Shown in pieces: positions 48,915-59,456 of a DNA stretch of 64,000 bases. Under the pieces are notes generated by a model. It saw only the letters and a program-made list of their open reading frames with translations, did no database searches and was not told where the DNA came from. The position numbers and the translations under genes are program-made. Source of the stretch: Methyloglobulus morosus KoM1 (lineage in GTDB: Bacteria > Pseudomonadota > Gammaproteobacteria > Methylococcales > Methylomonadaceae); the NCBI RefSeq assembly GCF_000496735.2, contig NZ_AYLO01000100.1:1-64000 (forward strand), given 5' to 3'. Each line of letters starts with the position of its first letter. Positions within the stretch are counted from its first letter, which is position 1.

Positions 48915-48947
48915 CCCTCTCCTATTGGAGAGGGACGGGGTGAGGAG
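48915..48947. repeat. REP-like GC-rich palindrome (copy 2)
   Basis: CCCTCTCC-TATT-GGAGAGGG followed by ACGGGGTGAGGAG. It is the opposite orientation of the element at 2275-2300, lying between uup and ppiD. Confidence 0.6.
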
Positions 48948-49078
48948 AAATAATCTCGTCTGAACGTAGATAGTTATGCCTGTTTTTGGGCGCACAAGGG
49001 AACAGGACTCAATCGATTAACTCTACGGCATTAGATATTAAATTTCCCCGTCAATACATGACGGTGCTGCATCGCTGT

Positions 49079-50950
49079 TTATTGTACTTTAGGCTGGGTT
49101 TTTATCGATACATCCGCTTTTGTTTGCAGGCTTGCCAGCATCGCATTAAATTCTGACTGCCCAAAAGCTTTAGCTAAATTTTTCTTGGCAAGATCCATTT
49201 GCTTTTTGTCGTCTTCGCTCATAACACCCGCTGTCACTTTTTTCAGGCTGACGACGACTTGTTCACCTGTGGGCAAGACGACATCAAAAATTGTCGCTTT
49301 TCCAGCAACCGGTTTTGCTGCCCTAAAAATGGCATCGCTCAGTTGTTCAGGCAAAGCGCTTTTGTTTCGGGTCAGGCCGGTTGCCTCCTTTACAGGCAGT
49401 TTAAAATCAGCAGCGACTTTCTGGATGGCTTCACCCGTCTGTAGCCGTTGTTTAATTTTGTTTGCCGTATCGACCGCTTGCTGTTTGGCCCTCTCATTTG
49501 ATAAGGCCACAATCACATCCGTTTTAACGTCTTTCAATTCACGTACGGCGGCAGGTTTGTGTTCAAGTATCCTAAGAACCACCAAGCGATCGCTCCCTAG
49601 CTCTATCGGCGTACTGTTATTGCCTTGCAGTACTTCCTCGGTAAAGGCGGCATCACGGATTTTTTGTTCAGTGGCGATACCTTCGCCTTTGTCCTTCGTA
49701 AAGAACCCCGATTTTTTAACCGCTAGCCCAAGGTTTCCTGACACTGTTTGCAAATTGTCGGGATTCTCGTAGCTCATTTCCGTAAGTTTTTCGCCCGCTT
49801 CATAGAAAGCATTTTCCGCTTGAGCTTTTTGGTAGGTTTTGGTGAGTTCGCCTTTAACTGTATCAAAAGACTTGACTTCTGCTGGCACTAATTCAGTGAC
49901 CTTGATCAGATGATAGCCGAATGAGGATTTAACCGGCTTGGAAACTTCGCCCGCTTTCAATGCACTTGCGGCTTCTTCAAAGGATTTCTCCATGCTGCCG
50001 ACAATAAACAAGCCCAAGTCGCCGCCTTTTTTGGCGGTGAGTTTGTCGTCGGAAACTTCTGCGGCAACTGCCGAGAACTCTTTGCTTTTCAAATCTTCTT
50101 GCGCCTTTACGGCTTTTGCCAAGGCAGTTTTATCATCCGTTTTTGCATTGACAGCAAACAGGATATGGCTGATTTTTCGCCGTTCCGACGTACTGAATTG
50201 GTCTTTTTGCTCTTCGTAATAGGCCTTGAGTTTGTCGTCTGTCACTTCCACTTTTTTGGCAAGTTCTTCTAACGACAATTCTACATAATCCACTGCCACT
50301 TGTTCGGGCAATTTATAAGCGTCCTGGTGCTGTTGGTAATAAGCGACAATCTCTGTGTCGCTGGGTTGTGCAGTCGCTTTTTCCAAGGCGACCGTAATAT
50401 AGTCAACATCGCGTTGCTGATTTTGGATTTTGAAAAAGTTTTCAATTGCGTAAGGCGTAGCAAAACTGCTGTCAATGACACTGCGTTGGAATTGCTCCAT
50501 AATCAGTGCGCTTTTGATTTTGTTTACAAATTCAACTGTTGACAACTTTTGTGTAGCAAGCAGTGATTTATAGCGTTTTTCGTCAAACTTTCCATCGGTT
50601 TGAAAATACGGCAAGGTCTTGATGAAATCACGGGCGCTAGTGTCCGTTGTGACCAAGCCCGCCCCTTTGGTGTACTGCAACAGCACTTCGTCTTTTATCA
50701 GCTTGTCTAAGGCTTGCTGTTTCAGGAGTTGCTCATCAATGTTCATCCCCCGAAAATTCTGGGCATACTGTTCGTAGGCATTGTTGACATCGCGCTGGTA
50801 AAAATCCTTGTCGCCTACGGAAGCGACCGGCGCTTCCTTGCCAGTATCAATATAATTTTGGATACCCCACAACGCAAATGGCACACAAATCACTATCAAG
50901 ATTATCCAAGCGAAAGCCCCTTGCGCTTTTTCTCTGATTGTTGTCAACAT
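49079..50950 (-). CDS. ppiD: Peptidyl-prolyl isomerase / periplasmic chaperone PpiD
   Basis: A 623-residue protein anchored in the inner membrane by an N-terminal helix (about 13-31) with the folding domain in the periplasm. SurA_N-like region (about 35-200) precedes a parvulin domain (about 255-360; ERRKISHILFAVNA, then KKGGDLGLFIVGSMEKSF and KSSFGYHLIKVTEL). A C-terminal chaperone region follows. PpiD helps outer-membrane and exported proteins leave the SecYEG channel. Downstream of two tRNA genes and their terminator, the usual gammaproteobacterial neighbourhood of hupB-ppiD. Confidence 0.95.
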   Translation of the reverse strand: MLTTIREKAQGAFAWIILIVICVPFALWGIQNYIDTGKEAPVASVGDKDFYQRDVNNAYEQYAQNFRGMNIDEQLLKQQALDKLIKDEVLLQYTKGAGLVTTDTSARDFIKTLPYFQTDGKFDEKRYKSLLATQKLSTVEFVNKIKSALIMEQFQRSVIDSSFATPYAIENFFKIQNQQRDVDYITVALEKATAQPSDTEIVAYYQQHQDAYKLPEQVAVDYVELSLEELAKKVEVTDDKLKAYYEEQKDQFSTSERRKISHILFAVNAKTDDKTALAKAVKAQEDLKSKEFSAVAAEVSDDKLTAKKGGDLGLFIVGSMEKSFEEAASALKAGEVSKPVKSSFGYHLIKVTELVPAEVKSFDTVKGELTKTYQKAQAENAFYEAGEKLTEMSYENPDNLQTVSGNLGLAVKKSGFFTKDKGEGIATEQKIRDAAFTEEVLQGNNSTPIELGSDRLVVLRILEHKPAAVRELKDVKTDVIVALSNERAKQQAVDTANKIKQRLQTGEAIQKVAADFKLPVKEATGLTRNKSALPEQLSDAIFRAAKPVAGKATIFDVVLPTGEQVVVSLKKVTAGVMSEDDKKQMDLAKKNLAKAFGQSEFNAMLASLQTKADVSIKTQPKVQ

Positions 50951-50994
50951 AAGTTCAATTCCAAAAAAGCCAAATAACCCATAAAAACTCCTGT

Positions 50995-51033
50995 AAAAAA
51001 AAAGCCCCGAACCTTGTCGGTACGGGGCTTTCG
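50995..51033 (-). terminator. Terminator after the tRNA-Val/tRNA-Asp pair
   Basis: On the minus strand GAAAGCCCCG pairs with CGGGGCTTT and is followed by a nine-base T-run at 51003-50995. It ends the hupB-tRNA-Val-tRNA-Asp transcript before ppiD. Confidence 0.9.
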
Positions 51034-51036
51034 ATT

Positions 51037-51113
51037 TGGCGGAGCGGACGGGGCTCGAACCCGCGACCCCCGGCGTGACAGGCCGGTATTCTAACCAACT
51101 GAACTACCGCTCC
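51037..51113 (-). tRNA. tRNA-Asp (GTC anticodon)
   Basis: A 77-nt tRNA with GGAGCGG/CCGCTCC acceptor stem, encoded CCA at 51037-51039, and anticodon loop CTGTCAC giving GTC. It follows tRNA-Val by 6 bases. Confidence 0.96.
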
Positions 51114-51119
51114 AAAGTC

Positions 51120-51195
51120 TGGTGGGTGCTGAGGGGTTCGAACCCCCGACCCTCGCCTTGTAAGGGCGATGCTCTCCCAGCTGAGCTAAGCACCC
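51120..51195 (-). tRNA. tRNA-Val (TAC anticodon)
   Basis: A 76-nt tRNA with GGGTGCT/AGCACCC acceptor stem, encoded CCA at 51120-51122, and anticodon loop CTTACAA giving TAC. It begins 12 bases after the hupB stop, so it is likely processed from the hupB transcript. Confidence 0.96.
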
Positions 51196-51207
51196 GACTC
51201 AAGACGA

Positions 51208-51480
51208 CTATTTTATAGCATCTTTGAGCGCTTTACCAGCCTTAAATGATGGTAGTCTAGCTGCGCTTATAGTTATCTCGCGCCCTGTTTGGGGATTGCG
51301 GCCTACCCGTTCAGCCCTTTCTTTTACGGCGTAGGTGCCAAAACCGACTAAAGTAACTGAGTCCCCTTTGCTTAAAGCCCCTGTTACCGCACCGATAAAG
51401 CCCTCTAAAGCACGACCGGCATCGGCCTTAGTCAATCCAGAAGACTCAGCTATAGCGTCAATTAGTTCCGATTTATTCAT
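51208..51480 (-). CDS. hupB: DNA-binding protein HU-beta
   Basis: A 90-residue histone-like nucleoid protein. The [20 protein letters not shown] start, [19 protein letters not shown] with the Arg-rich beta arm, and the C-terminal [13 protein letters not shown] are family hallmarks. It bends DNA and dimerises. It lies downstream of lon, as in E. coli and most gammaproteobacteria. Confidence 0.97.
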   Translation of the reverse strand: MNKSELIDAIAESSGLTKADAGRALEGFIGAVTGALSKGDSVTLVGFGTYAVKERAERVGRNPQTGREITISAARLPSFKAGKALKDAIK

Positions 51481-51666
51481 TTATTCCCCCTTAGGAAAGT
51501 GAGTATTGTTTTTATGTAGCAAGAACTGCGTATCGATTCTTAGCCGCTCGTTTGGACAACTAAAGAATAAGATGGGTGTATTTATAACAACTGCCTTTGT
51601 AGAGTGTCAAGCGTTAAAGGTCAGTATATTTTGCACCCCGACCATTTAACGCCCTTACTCATTGTT

Positions 51667-54093
51667 TCAATGCGCGATTACCCCACTGCTGGGTTTAATT
51701 TTTGCCGTATCGGCTTCCACTTTACTTTGCTCATCGCCCGCAATTTTCTCCAAAGGGCTGGGCATATATTGCAAGGCGACTTCCAATACTTCATCTATCC
51801 ATTGCACAGGCTTGATCAGCAAATTCTGCTTGATGTTTTCAGGTATTTCCGCGAGATCCTTTTCGTTTTCAGAGGGTATCAACACGGTAGTAATACCGCC
51901 ACGGTGCGCGGCCAATAATTTTTCCTTTAACCCACCAATAGGCAACACTTCGCCACGCAAGGTGATTTCGCCCGTCATGGCAACATTAGCACGCACCGGA
52001 ATCTTAGTCAGTGCCGAAACAATCGCCGTACACATGCCAATCCCGGCACTGGGCCCGTCTTTCGGCGTCGCCCCTTCCGGCACATGGATATGTATATCAT
52101 TCTTTTGGAATATTTCGCTATCTAGGCCCAATATGTCCGCACGACTCCTGACCACGGTCATGGCGGCTTCGATAGACTCTTTCATCACGTCACCCAGCTT
52201 ACCTGTAGCCGATTGTTTACCCTTGCCTGGAATCACCGCAGTCTCTATCGTCAACAGTTCGCCGCCAACTTCCGTCCAAGCCAATCCTGAAACATGACCG
52301 ACCTGGTCTTGTTCTTCGGCAATACCATAATGGTAGCGTTTCACGCCCAAATAATGATTGAGGTTTTTAGGCGCAACCACCACGGTATCCTTGCTAGGCT
52401 TCAATAATAACTCTTTGACAACTTTCCGGCATATTTTTGAAATATCGCGCTCAAGGCTACGCACGCCCGCCTCACGGGAGTAATACCTGATCATGTCCCT
52501 AACCGCCGTTTCGGTAATTTCGATTTCCTTGCCTTCCAGTCCATTGTTTTTTATCTGCTTTGGAATTAGGTACTTGATCGCGATATTGATTTTCTCATCT
52601 TCGGTATAACCCGCAAGCCGTATAACTTCCATCCTGTCCAATAAGGCATGGGGAATATTCATAGTATTGGCAGTAGCGACAAACATCACGTCGGACAGAT
52701 CAAAATCCACTTCCAGATAATGGTCAGAGAAAGTATGGTTTTGTTCTGGATCAAGGACTTCCAATAATGCCGAAGCCGGATCGCCACGAAAATCCTGCGC
52801 CATCTTGTCGATTTCATCGAGTAAGAATAACGGATTTCTGGTTTTTACTTTGGCCAGACTTTGCAATATTTTACCCGGCATGGAACCGATATACGTCCGG
52901 CGATGACCGCGTATTTCCGCTTCATCCCGAACACCACCCAACGCCATCCTCACATACTTCCGATTGGTCGCCCTAGCGATGGACTCGCCCAATGAAGTTT
53001 TGCCCACACCCGGCGGCCCCACCAAACACAATATAGGCCCTTTGAGCTTCCTGACGCGTTGTTGCACGGCGAGGTATTCCAATATGCGTTCTTTGACTTT
53101 TTCCAGCCCGTAATGCTCAGATTCCAATACGAGTTCCGCATCCTTTAACACTTTGGTGACCTTGGTTTTTTTCTTCCAAGGCACATTCACCATCCAGTCT
53201 ATATAATTCCTTACAACTGTCGCTTCAGCGGACATCGGCGACATCAGCTTAAGCTTGTTCAATTCGGCGTTGGCTTTAGTTTTCGCCTCTTTGGACATAC
53301 CCGCGTCTTCAATTTTGTTCTCCAGGTCTTCGATTTCATTAGGCACATCATCCATATCGCCCAATTCTTTCTGGATGGCTTTCATCTGTTCGTTAAGATA
53401 ATATTCCCTTTGGTTTTTCTCCATTTGCTGCTTCACGCGCACGCGGATTTTCTTTTCCATTTCCAGAATATCGACTTCGCCTTCCATCAGTGCCATCAGG
53501 ACTTCAAGTCGTTGCTCTATGTCGGCGGTTTCGAGAATCACCTGTTTTTCTTGGATTTTGATGGCGATATGCGCAGCCATCGTGTCGGCAAGGCGACTGG
53601 GGTCATCAACCCCGTTCAATACATTCAACACTTCAGGTGGAATTTTGTTGTTGAACTTGACGTACTGGTCGAATGTATTCATGACCGTACGTTTCAGGGC
53701 ATCCAACTTTTGCTCTGAGATGAGCAGGACGTCATTAATTTTTGAGACAGTCGCCGAAAAAAAACTGTCCGTTTCTTGGTAAGAGCTTACATGGCTGCGT
53801 TCACTGCCTTCCACCAGCACCTTGACCGTCCCATCCGGCAATTTCAACAATTGCAGGATGTTGGCTAAGGTTCCGACTTCATAGAGATCGGTAAATTCTG
53901 GCTCATCGACACTCGCTTCTTTCTGGGCCACTAGCAAAATCTTCTTGTTTTCCAGCATCGCGGCATTCAAGGCGTCGATGGATTTCTGCCTACCGACAAA
54001 TAAGGGGATAACCATGTGGGGATAAACGACGACATCCCTTAATGGCAAGACCGGAACTATTATTTCTGATTCTTTCATCTTCTGCTCTTCCAT
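51667..54093 (-). CDS. lon: ATP-dependent protease Lon
   Basis: An 808-residue cytoplasmic protease that degrades misfolded and regulatory proteins. It has the N-terminal substrate domain (about 10-200), ATPase with Walker [16 protein letters not shown] (near 360) and Walker [11 protein letters not shown], and the peptidase domain with Ser682 (DGPSAGIGM) and Lys725 (GGLKEKLLA). The first ATG (54093) has no ribosome binding site; Met6 (54078) has GGAAGAG upstream and may be the true start. A sigma-32-like promoter lies at 54123-54150. Confidence 0.97.
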   Translation of the reverse strand: MEEQKMKESEIIVPVLPLRDVVVYPHMVIPLFVGRQKSIDALNAAMLENKKILLVAQKEASVDEPEFTDLYEVGTLANILQLLKLPDGTVKVLVEGSERSHVSSYQETDSFFSATVSKINDVLLISEQKLDALKRTVMNTFDQYVKFNNKIPPEVLNVLNGVDDPSRLADTMAAHIAIKIQEKQVILETADIEQRLEVLMALMEGEVDILEMEKKIRVRVKQQMEKNQREYYLNEQMKAIQKELGDMDDVPNEIEDLENKIEDAGMSKEAKTKANAELNKLKLMSPMSAEATVVRNYIDWMVNVPWKKKTKVTKVLKDAELVLESEHYGLEKVKERILEYLAVQQRVRKLKGPILCLVGPPGVGKTSLGESIARATNRKYVRMALGGVRDEAEIRGHRRTYIGSMPGKILQSLAKVKTRNPLFLLDEIDKMAQDFRGDPASALLEVLDPEQNHTFSDHYLEVDFDLSDVMFVATANTMNIPHALLDRMEVIRLAGYTEDEKINIAIKYLIPKQIKNNGLEGKEIEITETAVRDMIRYYSREAGVRSLERDISKICRKVVKELLLKPSKDTVVVAPKNLNHYLGVKRYHYGIAEEQDQVGHVSGLAWTEVGGELLTIETAVIPGKGKQSATGKLGDVMKESIEAAMTVVRSRADILGLDSEIFQKNDIHIHVPEGATPKDGPSAGIGMCTAIVSALTKIPVRANVAMTGEITLRGEVLPIGGLKEKLLAAHRGGITTVLIPSENEKDLAEIPENIKQNLLIKPVQWIDEVLEVALQYMPSPLEKIAGDEQSKVEADTAKIKPSSGVIAH

Positions 54094-54122
54094 ATATGGA
54101 ACAAAACCTACGTTAACTGTGA

Positions 54123-54150
54123 TTATGGGGATGTTATTTCAAATAGCAAG
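54123..54150 (-). promoter_or_regulatory. Heat-shock (sigma-32) promoter of lon
   Basis: On the minus strand CTTGCTA, 13 bases, CCCCATAA. The consensus is CTTGAAA-N11-16-CCCCATnT, so the -10 core CCCCAT is perfect and the -35 matches at 5 of 7. It lies 30 bases before the first lon ATG; lon is a heat-shock gene in E. coli. Confidence 0.8.
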
Positions 54151-54224
54151 AATGAAATGGCTTTATCTAGACTGACTTAGCAATTTTTTTTTTTGCTTTT
54201 GCGAATCGAACAATACCCACAAAC

Positions 54225-54257
54225 AAAAAAGGGGCTTTAAACGACAAAGCCCCTTTT
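54225..54257 (-). terminator. Terminator of the tig-clpP-clpX operon
   Basis: AAAAGGGGCTTT pairs with AAAGCCCCTTTT around a 7-base loop; on the minus strand it ends in TTTTTT. It lies about 26 bases after the clpX stop and separates clpX from lon. Confidence 0.9.
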
Positions 54258-54282
54258 ATGTGAATCCCTAATCATAATGCCA

Positions 54283-55545
54283 CTAAGCCTTAATCTTTTC
54301 TGTCTCGTAAACTAAGTACGGTTCGGCCTCTCCCATAATAACGCCCTCATCAACCACAACTTTGCTGATATTGTCGGCAGACGGCAATTCATACATGGTG
54401 TTGAGCAGGACGTTCTCCACGATAGTCCGTAAACCCCTGGCGCCAGTTTTTCGCTCCATGGATTTACGGGCAATTGCGCCGAGTGAATCATCACGGAATT
54501 CCAATTCTGCACCTTCCATCTCAAATAAATGTTGGTATTGCTTGATTAAGGCATTCTTAGGTTCAGTCAAGATCTTAATCAGCGCCGATTCATCCAGTTC
54601 ATCCAGCGTGGCGACTACAGGTAACCTGCCCACAAATTCGGGGATCAGGCCATATTTAATCAAGTCTTCAGACTCGACATCGGCGAAAAGCTGACCGACA
54701 TTTTTGCTCTCATCCTTTGTTTTGACATCCGCAGAGAAACCAATGCCGCCTTTTTCGGAACGCGCCTTGATGACCTTATCCAACCCCGCAAACGCACCGC
54801 CCACAATAAACAAGATGTTCGCGGTGTTGACTTGCAAAAACTCCTGTTGGGGATGTTTACGGCCACCTTGTGGCGGTACGGAAGCTATCGTGCCTTCAAT
54901 AAGCTTTAATAAGGCTTGCTGTACGCCTTCGCCTGACACATCGCGGGTAATAGAAGGGTTGTCGGATTTACGCGAAATTTTGTCAATTTCGTCAATATAA
55001 ACGATACCCGTTTCAGCTTTTTCAACATCGTAATCGCATTTTTGCAAAATCTTTTGGATGATATTTTCGACATCTTCGCCAACATATCCAGCCTCGGTCA
55101 ACGTAGTGGCATCGGCAATGGTGAACGGCACATCCAGCAAACGCGCCAGGGTTTCGGCCAACAAGGTTTTGCCTGATCCGGTAGGGCCTATTAACAAGAT
55201 ATTGCTTTTTGCCAATTCAACGCCGTCTTTCTTGGTCTTGTTCCGTAAGCGTTTGTAATGGTTGTATACAGCAACTGCCAGGATTTTCTTGGCGCGTTCC
55301 TGCCCGATCACATAAGCATCAAGCTCTGATTTGATTTGTTTGGGCTTGGGCAATTCGCCACCATAAAAAGATGATGATTTGTCCAGTAGCTCATCTTTAA
55401 TGATGTCATTGCACAGGTCTACGCACTCGTCACAGATGTAGACTGAAGGGCCTGCGATCAGCTTCCTGACTTCTTGCTGGCTTTTGCCGCAAAATGAACA
55501 ATAAAGCAATTTATCGTCCTCTTTACCGTGTTTGTCATTACTCAT
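54283..55545 (-). CDS. clpX: ATP-dependent Clp protease ATP-binding subunit ClpX
   Basis: A 420-residue AAA+ unfoldase that delivers substrates to ClpP. The N-terminal zinc-binding domain has Cys16/Cys19 and Cys38/Cys41. Walker [13 protein letters not shown], Walker [10 protein letters not shown], the pore loop AGYVGED, the RKH loop (GGRKHPQQ) and sensor-2 region are intact. The start codon is preceded by GTGGAGTCCAC, a small palindrome holding the GGAG ribosome binding site. Follows clpP by 99 bases. Confidence 0.97.
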   Translation of the reverse strand: MSNDKHGKEDDKLLYCSFCGKSQQEVRKLIAGPSVYICDECVDLCNDIIKDELLDKSSSFYGGELPKPKQIKSELDAYVIGQERAKKILAVAVYNHYKRLRNKTKKDGVELAKSNILLIGPTGSGKTLLAETLARLLDVPFTIADATTLTEAGYVGEDVENIIQKILQKCDYDVEKAETGIVYIDEIDKISRKSDNPSITRDVSGEGVQQALLKLIEGTIASVPPQGGRKHPQQEFLQVNTANILFIVGGAFAGLDKVIKARSEKGGIGFSADVKTKDESKNVGQLFADVESEDLIKYGLIPEFVGRLPVVATLDELDESALIKILTEPKNALIKQYQHLFEMEGAELEFRDDSLGAIARKSMERKTGARGLRTIVENVLLNTMYELPSADNISKVVVDEGVIMGEAEPYLVYETEKIKA

Positions 55546-55644
55546 ACGTGGACTCCACTAAGGCCCAGTTCAACAAGATTTTTACCGTTACTGCAAACAT
55601 ACTAAAAACTGGATGTTATAGCTACTATTAATTGCGTTAATTGA

Positions 55645-56292
55645 TTAGGCTGTCACAGAAGTTCTATGCGCCAACACTTTATCAATCAAGCCGTAGCCGA
55701 CCGCATCGTCAGGGCTTAGAAAATTATCCCTATCTGTGTCAATCTGAACCTTCTCTATAGGCTGTCCTGTATGATGGGACAAAACCTTATTCAGCTTGTC
55801 CCTGATGGACAAAATTTCCCGTGCATGGATATCTATATCCGATGCTTGGCCTTGAAAACCGCCTAAAGGCTGGTGAATCATCATCCGTGAATGCGGCAAA
55901 CAATAGCGCTTACCTTTCGCGCCGCCCGTCAACAGCAAAGCACCCATACTGGCGGCTTGGCCTATGCACATGGTACTGACATCTGGCTTGATGAACTGCA
56001 TAGTGTCATAAATCGACATACCTGCCGTCACAGAACCACCCGGGGAATTGATGTAAAGGTGTATGTCCTTATCAGGATTTTCAGATTCCAGGAACAACAA
56101 CTGCGCCACAATCAGGTTGGCCATATAATCTTCGACCTGCCCAACCAGGAAAATGACCCGCTCCTTTAAGAGCCTGGAATAAATATCAAAACTGCGTTCG
56201 CCCCTAGCGGTTTGCTCGATGACGATTGGCACTAAATTGCCGGCAGCTTGTGGCGTTGTTATCTTGTTTGCGTCAGATTTGGTGTATATCAT
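55645..56292 (-). CDS. clpP: ATP-dependent Clp protease proteolytic subunit
   Basis: A 215-residue serine protease subunit that forms a 14-mer barrel. The catalytic triad is Ser115 ([11 protein letters not shown]), His140 ([10 protein letters not shown]) and Asp189 (DTDRDNF). It has the usual N-terminal propeptide-like stretch. It starts 17 bases after the tig stop in the tig-clpP-clpX operon. Ribosome binding site weak. Confidence 0.97.
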   Translation of the reverse strand: MIYTKSDANKITTPQAAGNLVPIVIEQTARGERSFDIYSRLLKERVIFLVGQVEDYMANLIVAQLLFLESENPDKDIHLYINSPGGSVTAGMSIYDTMQFIKPDVSTMCIGQAASMGALLLTGGAKGKRYCLPHSRMMIHQPLGGFQGQASDIDIHAREILSIRDKLNKVLSHHTGQPIEKVQIDTDRDNFLSPDDAVGYGLIDKVLAHRTSVTA

Positions 56293-56309
56293 AATAACTT
56301 TAGAAAGAA

Positions 56310-57611
56310 TTAGCGTTGATTTGCGTCCATAATATCACTAAAACTCATTGTTTCATTAGCAATTTTTGCTTTTGAAACCAACCATTCGACGGTTTGGTCC
56401 TCCAACACCATCTGTTGAACGCTATGCAAGCGGCTTTTATCGGAATAATACCACGATACATAGGCCTCCGGCTGCTCGTAGCTTTTCGCCATATCTTCTA
56501 TAGTGCTGCGGACTTTATTGTCATCAACCTTGATTTCTTGGGCATGGATGATTTCGCCCAAGATCAATCCCAATGCCACACGCCGTTGCGCTTGGTCTTG
56601 GAACATTTCCTTGGGCAGTTGAACATCCGTCTGCTTTAGCTTATTCCGTTTGGCGGATTCCAGGTACGGTTTCATGAGGTTTTGAATTTCTTCGTCAACC
56701 AGGGCGTTAGGAACCACCAACTGCACTTTTTCGTATAGGGCATCCAACACCGCATTTTTCAGCCTGCCATGCAGGGCTTGCACCAATTCGCGCTCCATAT
56801 TGGCCTTAATATCCGTCCGAAAAGTAGCCATTGATCCGCCCTGGGTGCCGTAACCCTTGATAAAATCCTCGTCGACAACAGGTAACGCCGCCTCTTCAAC
56901 CTTAATCACCTCGACCGAAAACTCAGCAGGTTTTCCCGCCAGTTTTGCGTTACTGTACCCTTCTGGAAAAGTCACCGAAAAAGTCTTGGACTCTCCTTTT
57001 TTAAGGCCAACAAGATTATCTTCAAAACCAGGTATCATTTGTTTGGCGCCGATTTCCACAGGAAAATCCTTAACCGTGCCATCGGTAAAATTTTCGCCTT
57101 CGCTAATTCCCGAAAAAGCAATCGATATCCGGTCATTTTCTTGCGAAGCACGTTCGACTTCATTCCAGGTTTTTTTCTGCGCCCGCAATTTTTCGATCAC
57201 AGTATCTACATCGCTTTCTTCTACGGTAGCTGTTGTCTTCGTTATCTCCAGCCCTTCGATTCCCGCCAAAGAGATCTCAGGATACACCTCAAACTCAGCA
57301 ATATATTGAAAGCCTTCCGTTTCGTCCAAGTCGCGGATATTCGGTTGTCCGGCAGGTTTTAAGTCTTGATCACGCAAGGCATCATAATACGTGGATTGAA
57401 TCAAGTCGCCCGCCACTTCTCCGCGCACCTTGTCACCGTACATTTTATTGACAACATGTTGAGGTACTTTGCCTGGGCGGAAACCATCAATCTTGACCTG
57501 ACGCGCCAGGGCTTTCAGACGTTCGGCCATTTTTTCCTGGACAACGGTTTCAGGGACACTAACGGTCATTTTTCTGCTCAATTCTGATATTTTTTCGACA
57601 GAAACTTGCAT
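56310..57611 (-). CDS. tig: Trigger factor
   Basis: A 433-residue ribosome-associated chaperone. The N-terminal ribosome-binding domain shows [12 protein letters not shown]; the FKBP-type prolyl isomerase domain spans about 150-240 ([11 protein letters not shown], then [16 protein letters not shown]); the C-terminal arms follow. GAGGAAAG precedes the ATG. First gene of the tig-clpP-clpX operon, placing folding and degradation in one unit. tRNA-Leu lies 105 bases upstream on the same strand. Confidence 0.97.
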   Translation of the reverse strand: MQVSVEKISELSRKMTVSVPETVVQEKMAERLKALARQVKIDGFRPGKVPQHVVNKMYGDKVRGEVAGDLIQSTYYDALRDQDLKPAGQPNIRDLDETEGFQYIAEFEVYPEISLAGIEGLEITKTTATVEESDVDTVIEKLRAQKKTWNEVERASQENDRISIAFSGISEGENFTDGTVKDFPVEIGAKQMIPGFEDNLVGLKKGESKTFSVTFPEGYSNAKLAGKPAEFSVEVIKVEEAALPVVDEDFIKGYGTQGGSMATFRTDIKANMERELVQALHGRLKNAVLDALYEKVQLVVPNALVDEEIQNLMKPYLESAKRNKLKQTDVQLPKEMFQDQAQRRVALGLILGEIIHAQEIKVDDNKVRSTIEDMAKSYEQPEAYVSWYYSDKSRLHSVQQMVLEDQTVEWLVSKAKIANETMSFSDIMDANQR

Positions 57612-57716
57612 GGTCTTTCCTCAACAAACGGGTTTGATTTTTACGGGAATGCCGACAATCGGCGTATAAGTTGGATGAGCACGGCTCATGTATCGCTAAA
57701 TTCAAATTTGGCTAAG

Positions 57717-57801
<85 letters not shown>

Positions 57802-57877
57802 ACATGGTCGGACTTTGCATTATAGAGGCTAGAAAGACCGGCAACAAGGGATAAGTTCCAGATTTAGGCGATAGTCC

Positions 57878-58732
57878 TCAACAAGCGACAGACACCACAA
57901 ACCCTAACTGGCGAATTTCTTCCGCAATGGCATTCAAGACATCAGGCGGTAACATAGCCAATCGATTAGCTTCTGGATGCATGGAGGGCCTTGCTAGTGT
58001 ATAGAGCATGATTTCCTTAACATCAGCCGTCGCTTTAATGGTTTTTAGCGCATCCAGATAAGCCTGCTTTTCAGCCTCAGGCCAGCCCTGCCCTGCGTAA
58101 TCAAACAGGCAGGTCTGCAGTTTTGTTGTGCATAATTCCGACGAAATCCTGAGATTTTCCAGGCTGCTTTTTACGGACTGCGTGGTTTCGTTAAACAATG
58201 CCCGGCGTTGTTTAGTGGCGCTATCTAATTTAAACCATACCTCACCGCCGTAGCGGTTTAAGGTTTGCAACCCTTCCTTTACTTTTTGCTGGTGAACCAA
58301 GCTGCCATTAGTAATCAGCACAAATTTACTTGTCGGAAACACCCCTGATGTTGTTGCAATTTCCCCTATCAAGGCAATCGCCTTAGTGAAATTTTTTACG
58401 CTGGTCGGCTCACCATTACCTGAGATTGCAATATCCTTGATGACCTGGTTATTGGTTTCCACCCGAAAACGCCGATAAAAATCACCTTGCTGGACATCCT
58501 TAAGGAAAAACCCTAACTCCCACTCAAGCAACGCTAAGTTCAAATCGGGCGCAGCACCTTTGACAAGATTTGGTACTTGACAGTAGATACAACGCCAATT
58601 GCAAGCATTATTCGTGTTGAAATTAATACCAATCGATAAACCGCCTGCCCGTCTTGATAGTACGGGGTAAACGTAAGTAAGACCGGCCACATCACGGTCA
58701 TGGTTGAGGGTTGTTAGGGAGGATGGTGTCAT
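57878..58732 (-). CDS. Radical SAM family protein
   Basis: A 284-residue radical SAM enzyme with the cluster motif C-x3-C-x2-C at Cys44/Cys48/Cys51 (NNACNWRCIYCQVP). SAM-contacting GNGEPT appears as ISGNGEPTSVKNFTKA (near 130), the GGE-like motif. The start (TYVYPVLSRRAGGLSIGINF) matches a group of uncharacterised radical SAM proteins with no C-terminal accessory domain. The reaction and substrate are unknown. The nearest upstream neighbour is a diverged REP-like repeat, so it is probably a single-gene unit. Confidence 0.87.
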   Translation of the reverse strand: MTPSSLTTLNHDRDVAGLTYVYPVLSRRAGGLSIGINFNTNNACNWRCIYCQVPNLVKGAAPDLNLALLEWELGFFLKDVQQGDFYRRFRVETNNQVIKDIAISGNGEPTSVKNFTKAIALIGEIATTSGVFPTSKFVLITNGSLVHQQKVKEGLQTLNRYGGEVWFKLDSATKQRRALFNETTQSVKSSLENLRISSELCTTKLQTCLFDYAGQGWPEAEKQAYLDALKTIKATADVKEIMLYTLARPSMHPEANRLAMLPPDVLNAIAEEIRQLGFVVSVAC

Positions 58733-59002
58733 GTTGACAATAAATCACAGTGGGGCGGCGTCATTGGCATTTCCTTTTGGCTGACAGCATCGACATAGCA
58801 GGTTGATGGCATTTTATTCCCAGACAAACAAAAAACGGAATCGGAAATGCATAGTAAACGAATCGACATAAGCTTGGCAAAACAGGCTGCCAGGTAAGCC
58901 TTCCCAGAGAAAGGAGTTTTTAGAGCTTTATTGACAGCGGCCTCTAAATCGCACTCATCTTTGTAAGAAGCGCTGACCAAGCCCTTCAACTAGCTTATTT
59001 CG

Positions 59003-59045
59003 ACTAGCTCAGGAAGCCTGATTCCGCTCGTGGCGAACCATGAGC
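59003..59045. repeat. REP-like palindrome (copy B, diverged)
   Basis: GCTCGTGG (59026-59033), loop CGAA, CCATGAGC (59038-59045) with one G-T pair. It shares CGAACCATGAGC with the repeat at 26104-26150 and is preceded by CGACTAGCTCAGGAAG, a degenerate form of the same unit. Confidence 0.55.
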
Positions 59046-59306
59046 TTGCGAAACAGCCTAAGCATTTACGGAAACAACTTATTCCGAGGTTTCCTTGCTA
59101 TGGGCAATTAAAGACATTTAAAGCTTACGAGGATAAATAGCATTTTCCACACATTAATTAAATGCGGCTCAAATAAACCGCCAGCCTTGGTGCATTTCAA
59201 CCATTATTCTGAAAACGAGCCTTACAATCTTCCAAAGAAATATAAAATAATTATTATTAATTATTGAGTTATAAAAAAATATGCTGTTGGCATGATTTTC
59301 GCTCTT

Positions 59307-59336
59307 TTGAACATAGAATGCTGCTTTTTCTATACC
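59307..59336 (+). promoter_or_regulatory. Possible sigma-70 promoter of the PAS-LuxR gene
   Basis: TTGAAC, 18 bases, TATACC, about 120 bases before the ATG at 59457. Match is moderate. Confidence 0.3.
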
Positions 59337-59456
59337 TTAGTTAAATTTGTTTAAAATACAACACAGCTTTAACAACAGATAAAGGGATCTTTTAGGCCTT
59401 TAAAACTGCAGCCGTAATTTTGCAGGTAAATTTCCTTATTGCTGTTGGGCAAGAAT

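Larger units (their letters stand above)
58733..59456. other. Intergenic region upstream of the PAS-LuxR gene
   Basis: About 720 bases. It contains a REP-like palindrome (59003-59045), an AT-rich stretch (59235-59285) and a possible promoter at 59307-59336. An open frame at 58729-58989 on the minus strand is not convincing. Confidence 0.6.

Noticed and set aside
49185-49772. 195-residue plus-strand frame antisense to ppiD
   Set aside because: Shadow of ppiD on the opposite strand with no start signal.
51036-51218. Open frame over tRNA-Asp and tRNA-Val (plus strand)
   Set aside because: Antisense to two tRNA genes; no independent coding evidence.
58729-58989. 86-residue minus-strand frame overlapping the radical SAM start by ATGA
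   Set aside because: The start is TTG with no ribosome binding site, and the sequence shows no protein-like pattern.
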